From NCBI RefSeq assembly GCF_030563405.1, contig NZ_CP130748.1, positions 1,984,001 to 2,048,000 on the forward strand: DNA of 64,000 nucleotides, read 5' to 3'. The translations under genes and the position numbers were made by a program. Positions within the stretch are counted from its first letter, which is position 1. Every line of letters starts with the position of its first letter. This document shows, piece by piece, positions 63,540-64,000 of this stretch. Below the pieces are notes generated by a model. It searched no databases. It worked only from the letters and a program-made list of their open reading frames with translations, and was not told the origin of the DNA. Origin of the DNA: Vibrio sp. SNU_ST1 (lineage in GTDB: Bacteria > Pseudomonadota > Gammaproteobacteria > Enterobacterales > Vibrionaceae).

Positions 63540-64000
63540 TGGATCGCTATCAATCACTCTTCACTCGCTTGGCTGAAAATAATCAGGGCGCATTCGTGCC
63601 ATTCGTAACGGTTGGCGATCCTAACCCAGAGCAATCACTTAAGATCATGGAAACGCTAGTTGAAGCGGGTGCTGACGCACTTGAGCTTGGTATTCCATTC
63701 TCAGATCCGCTTGCAGATGGCCCGACAATCCAAGGTGCGAACATTCGTGCGTTAGACTCTAAAGTAACGCCTGATGTGTGTTTTGATCTTATTGGTCAAA
63801 TCCGCGCTCAATACCCAGAGCTACCAATCGGCCTACTGATGTACGCGAACTTGGTTTACGCACGTGGTATCGAGAACTTCTACGAGCGTTGTGCTAATGC
63901 GGGTATCGACTCAGTATTGATTGCTGACGTACCTACTAACGAAAGTGCCGAGTTTGTTGCAGCTGCTGAGAAGTTTGGTATTCACCCAATCTTTATTGCT
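63539..64000 (+). CDS. trpA: Tryptophan synthase alpha chain (partial, C-terminus off window)
   Basis: Cleaves indole-3-glycerol phosphate to indole, which is channelled to TrpB. The first 154 residues are present. Catalytic Glu49 and Asp60 lie in [15 protein letters not shown]. The following YANLVYARG and [12 protein letters not shown] segments match the family. The start overlaps the trpB stop by one base, so synthesis of the two chains is coupled. The gene continues past the right edge. Confidence 0.97.
   Translation, partial: MDRYQSLFTRLAENNQGAFVPFVTVGDPNPEQSLKIMETLVEAGADALELGIPFSDPLADGPTIQGANIRALDSKVTPDVCFDLIGQIRAQYPELPIGLLMYANLVYARGIENFYERCANAGIDSVLIADVPTNESAEFVAAAEKFGIHPIFIA

Overview
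The window looks like chromosome I of a marine Vibrio, most probably of the Splendidus or a neighbouring clade. This is judged from recognised gene families and gene order; no database search was run. Genus-level pointers are the three-gene norspermidine pathway with its fused DABA aminotransferase/decarboxylase, the VarA-type uvrY-uvrC-pgsA-tRNA block, the trpEGDCFBA operon with a Trp-rich leader, and a dispersed Vibrio-type inverted-repeat element. Almost everything is core chromosomal. No prophage, transposase gene, integron or CRISPR array was seen.

Layout. 1-4324 (minus): a TRAP transporter operon (dctP, dctQ, dctM) followed by a NarX/UhpB-type sensor kinase cut by the window edge. 4902-9470: a small basic DNA-binding-like protein, a two-helix membrane protein, and the conserved ycbL-mepK-ldtD murein cluster. 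9539-14581 (minus): a Fur-box-preceded operon of imelysin, di-haem oxidoreductase, second imelysin and DUF1513 protein. 14759-15355: ribA. 15606-24265: the nrf formate-dependent nitrite reductase locus, with nrfBCDE-dsbE-nrfF leftward, nrfA and a rhodanese rightward, and a TPR gene (nrfG-like) convergent. 24536-32516: gyrA, ubiG, and nrdA-nrdB-yfaE. 32777-38252: a CinA-like protein, a DUF3943 protein, a GcvR-like ACT protein, and a translationally coupled pair of secreted DUF1566 proteins. 38320-43829 (minus): norspermidine synthesis. 43830-44904: a gene-free 1.07 kb carrying a MITE-like element. 44939-45399: four tRNAs (Cys, Gly, Leu, Gly in transcription order). 45666-48762 (minus): pgsA, uvrC, uvrY. 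49189-54088: polB, a nucleotidyltransferase-like gene, efpL, yciU and a SpoU methyltransferase. 54286-57011 (minus): rluB, yciO, rnm. 57064-64000: the trp operon with promoter, operator, leader peptide, attenuator, trpE, G, D, CF, B and the start of trpA.

How the genes work together. Three systems are nearly complete. The nrf locus encodes the pentahaem reductase NrfA, its electron donor chain NrfBCD, and the dedicated haem-attachment machinery needed for the CxxCK haem. The divergent control region carries a perfect NarP-type 7-2-7 site and a CRP-like site. The norspermidine operon covers every step from aspartate semialdehyde to norspermidine. The trp operon starts with promoter and operator elements almost identical to those of E. 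coli and a leader peptide with five Trp codons.

The least explained parts are the internal terminator in front of the sensor kinase and a 7-2-7 palindrome upstream of its TRAP operon; a second imelysin that has lost the motif histidine; the Calx-beta/DUF1566 protein pair; a structured nrdA-nrdB spacer with competing pairings; a small gene at the end of the nrf cluster; and the MITE-like element with a solo end 9 kb away. No clearly new large system is present.
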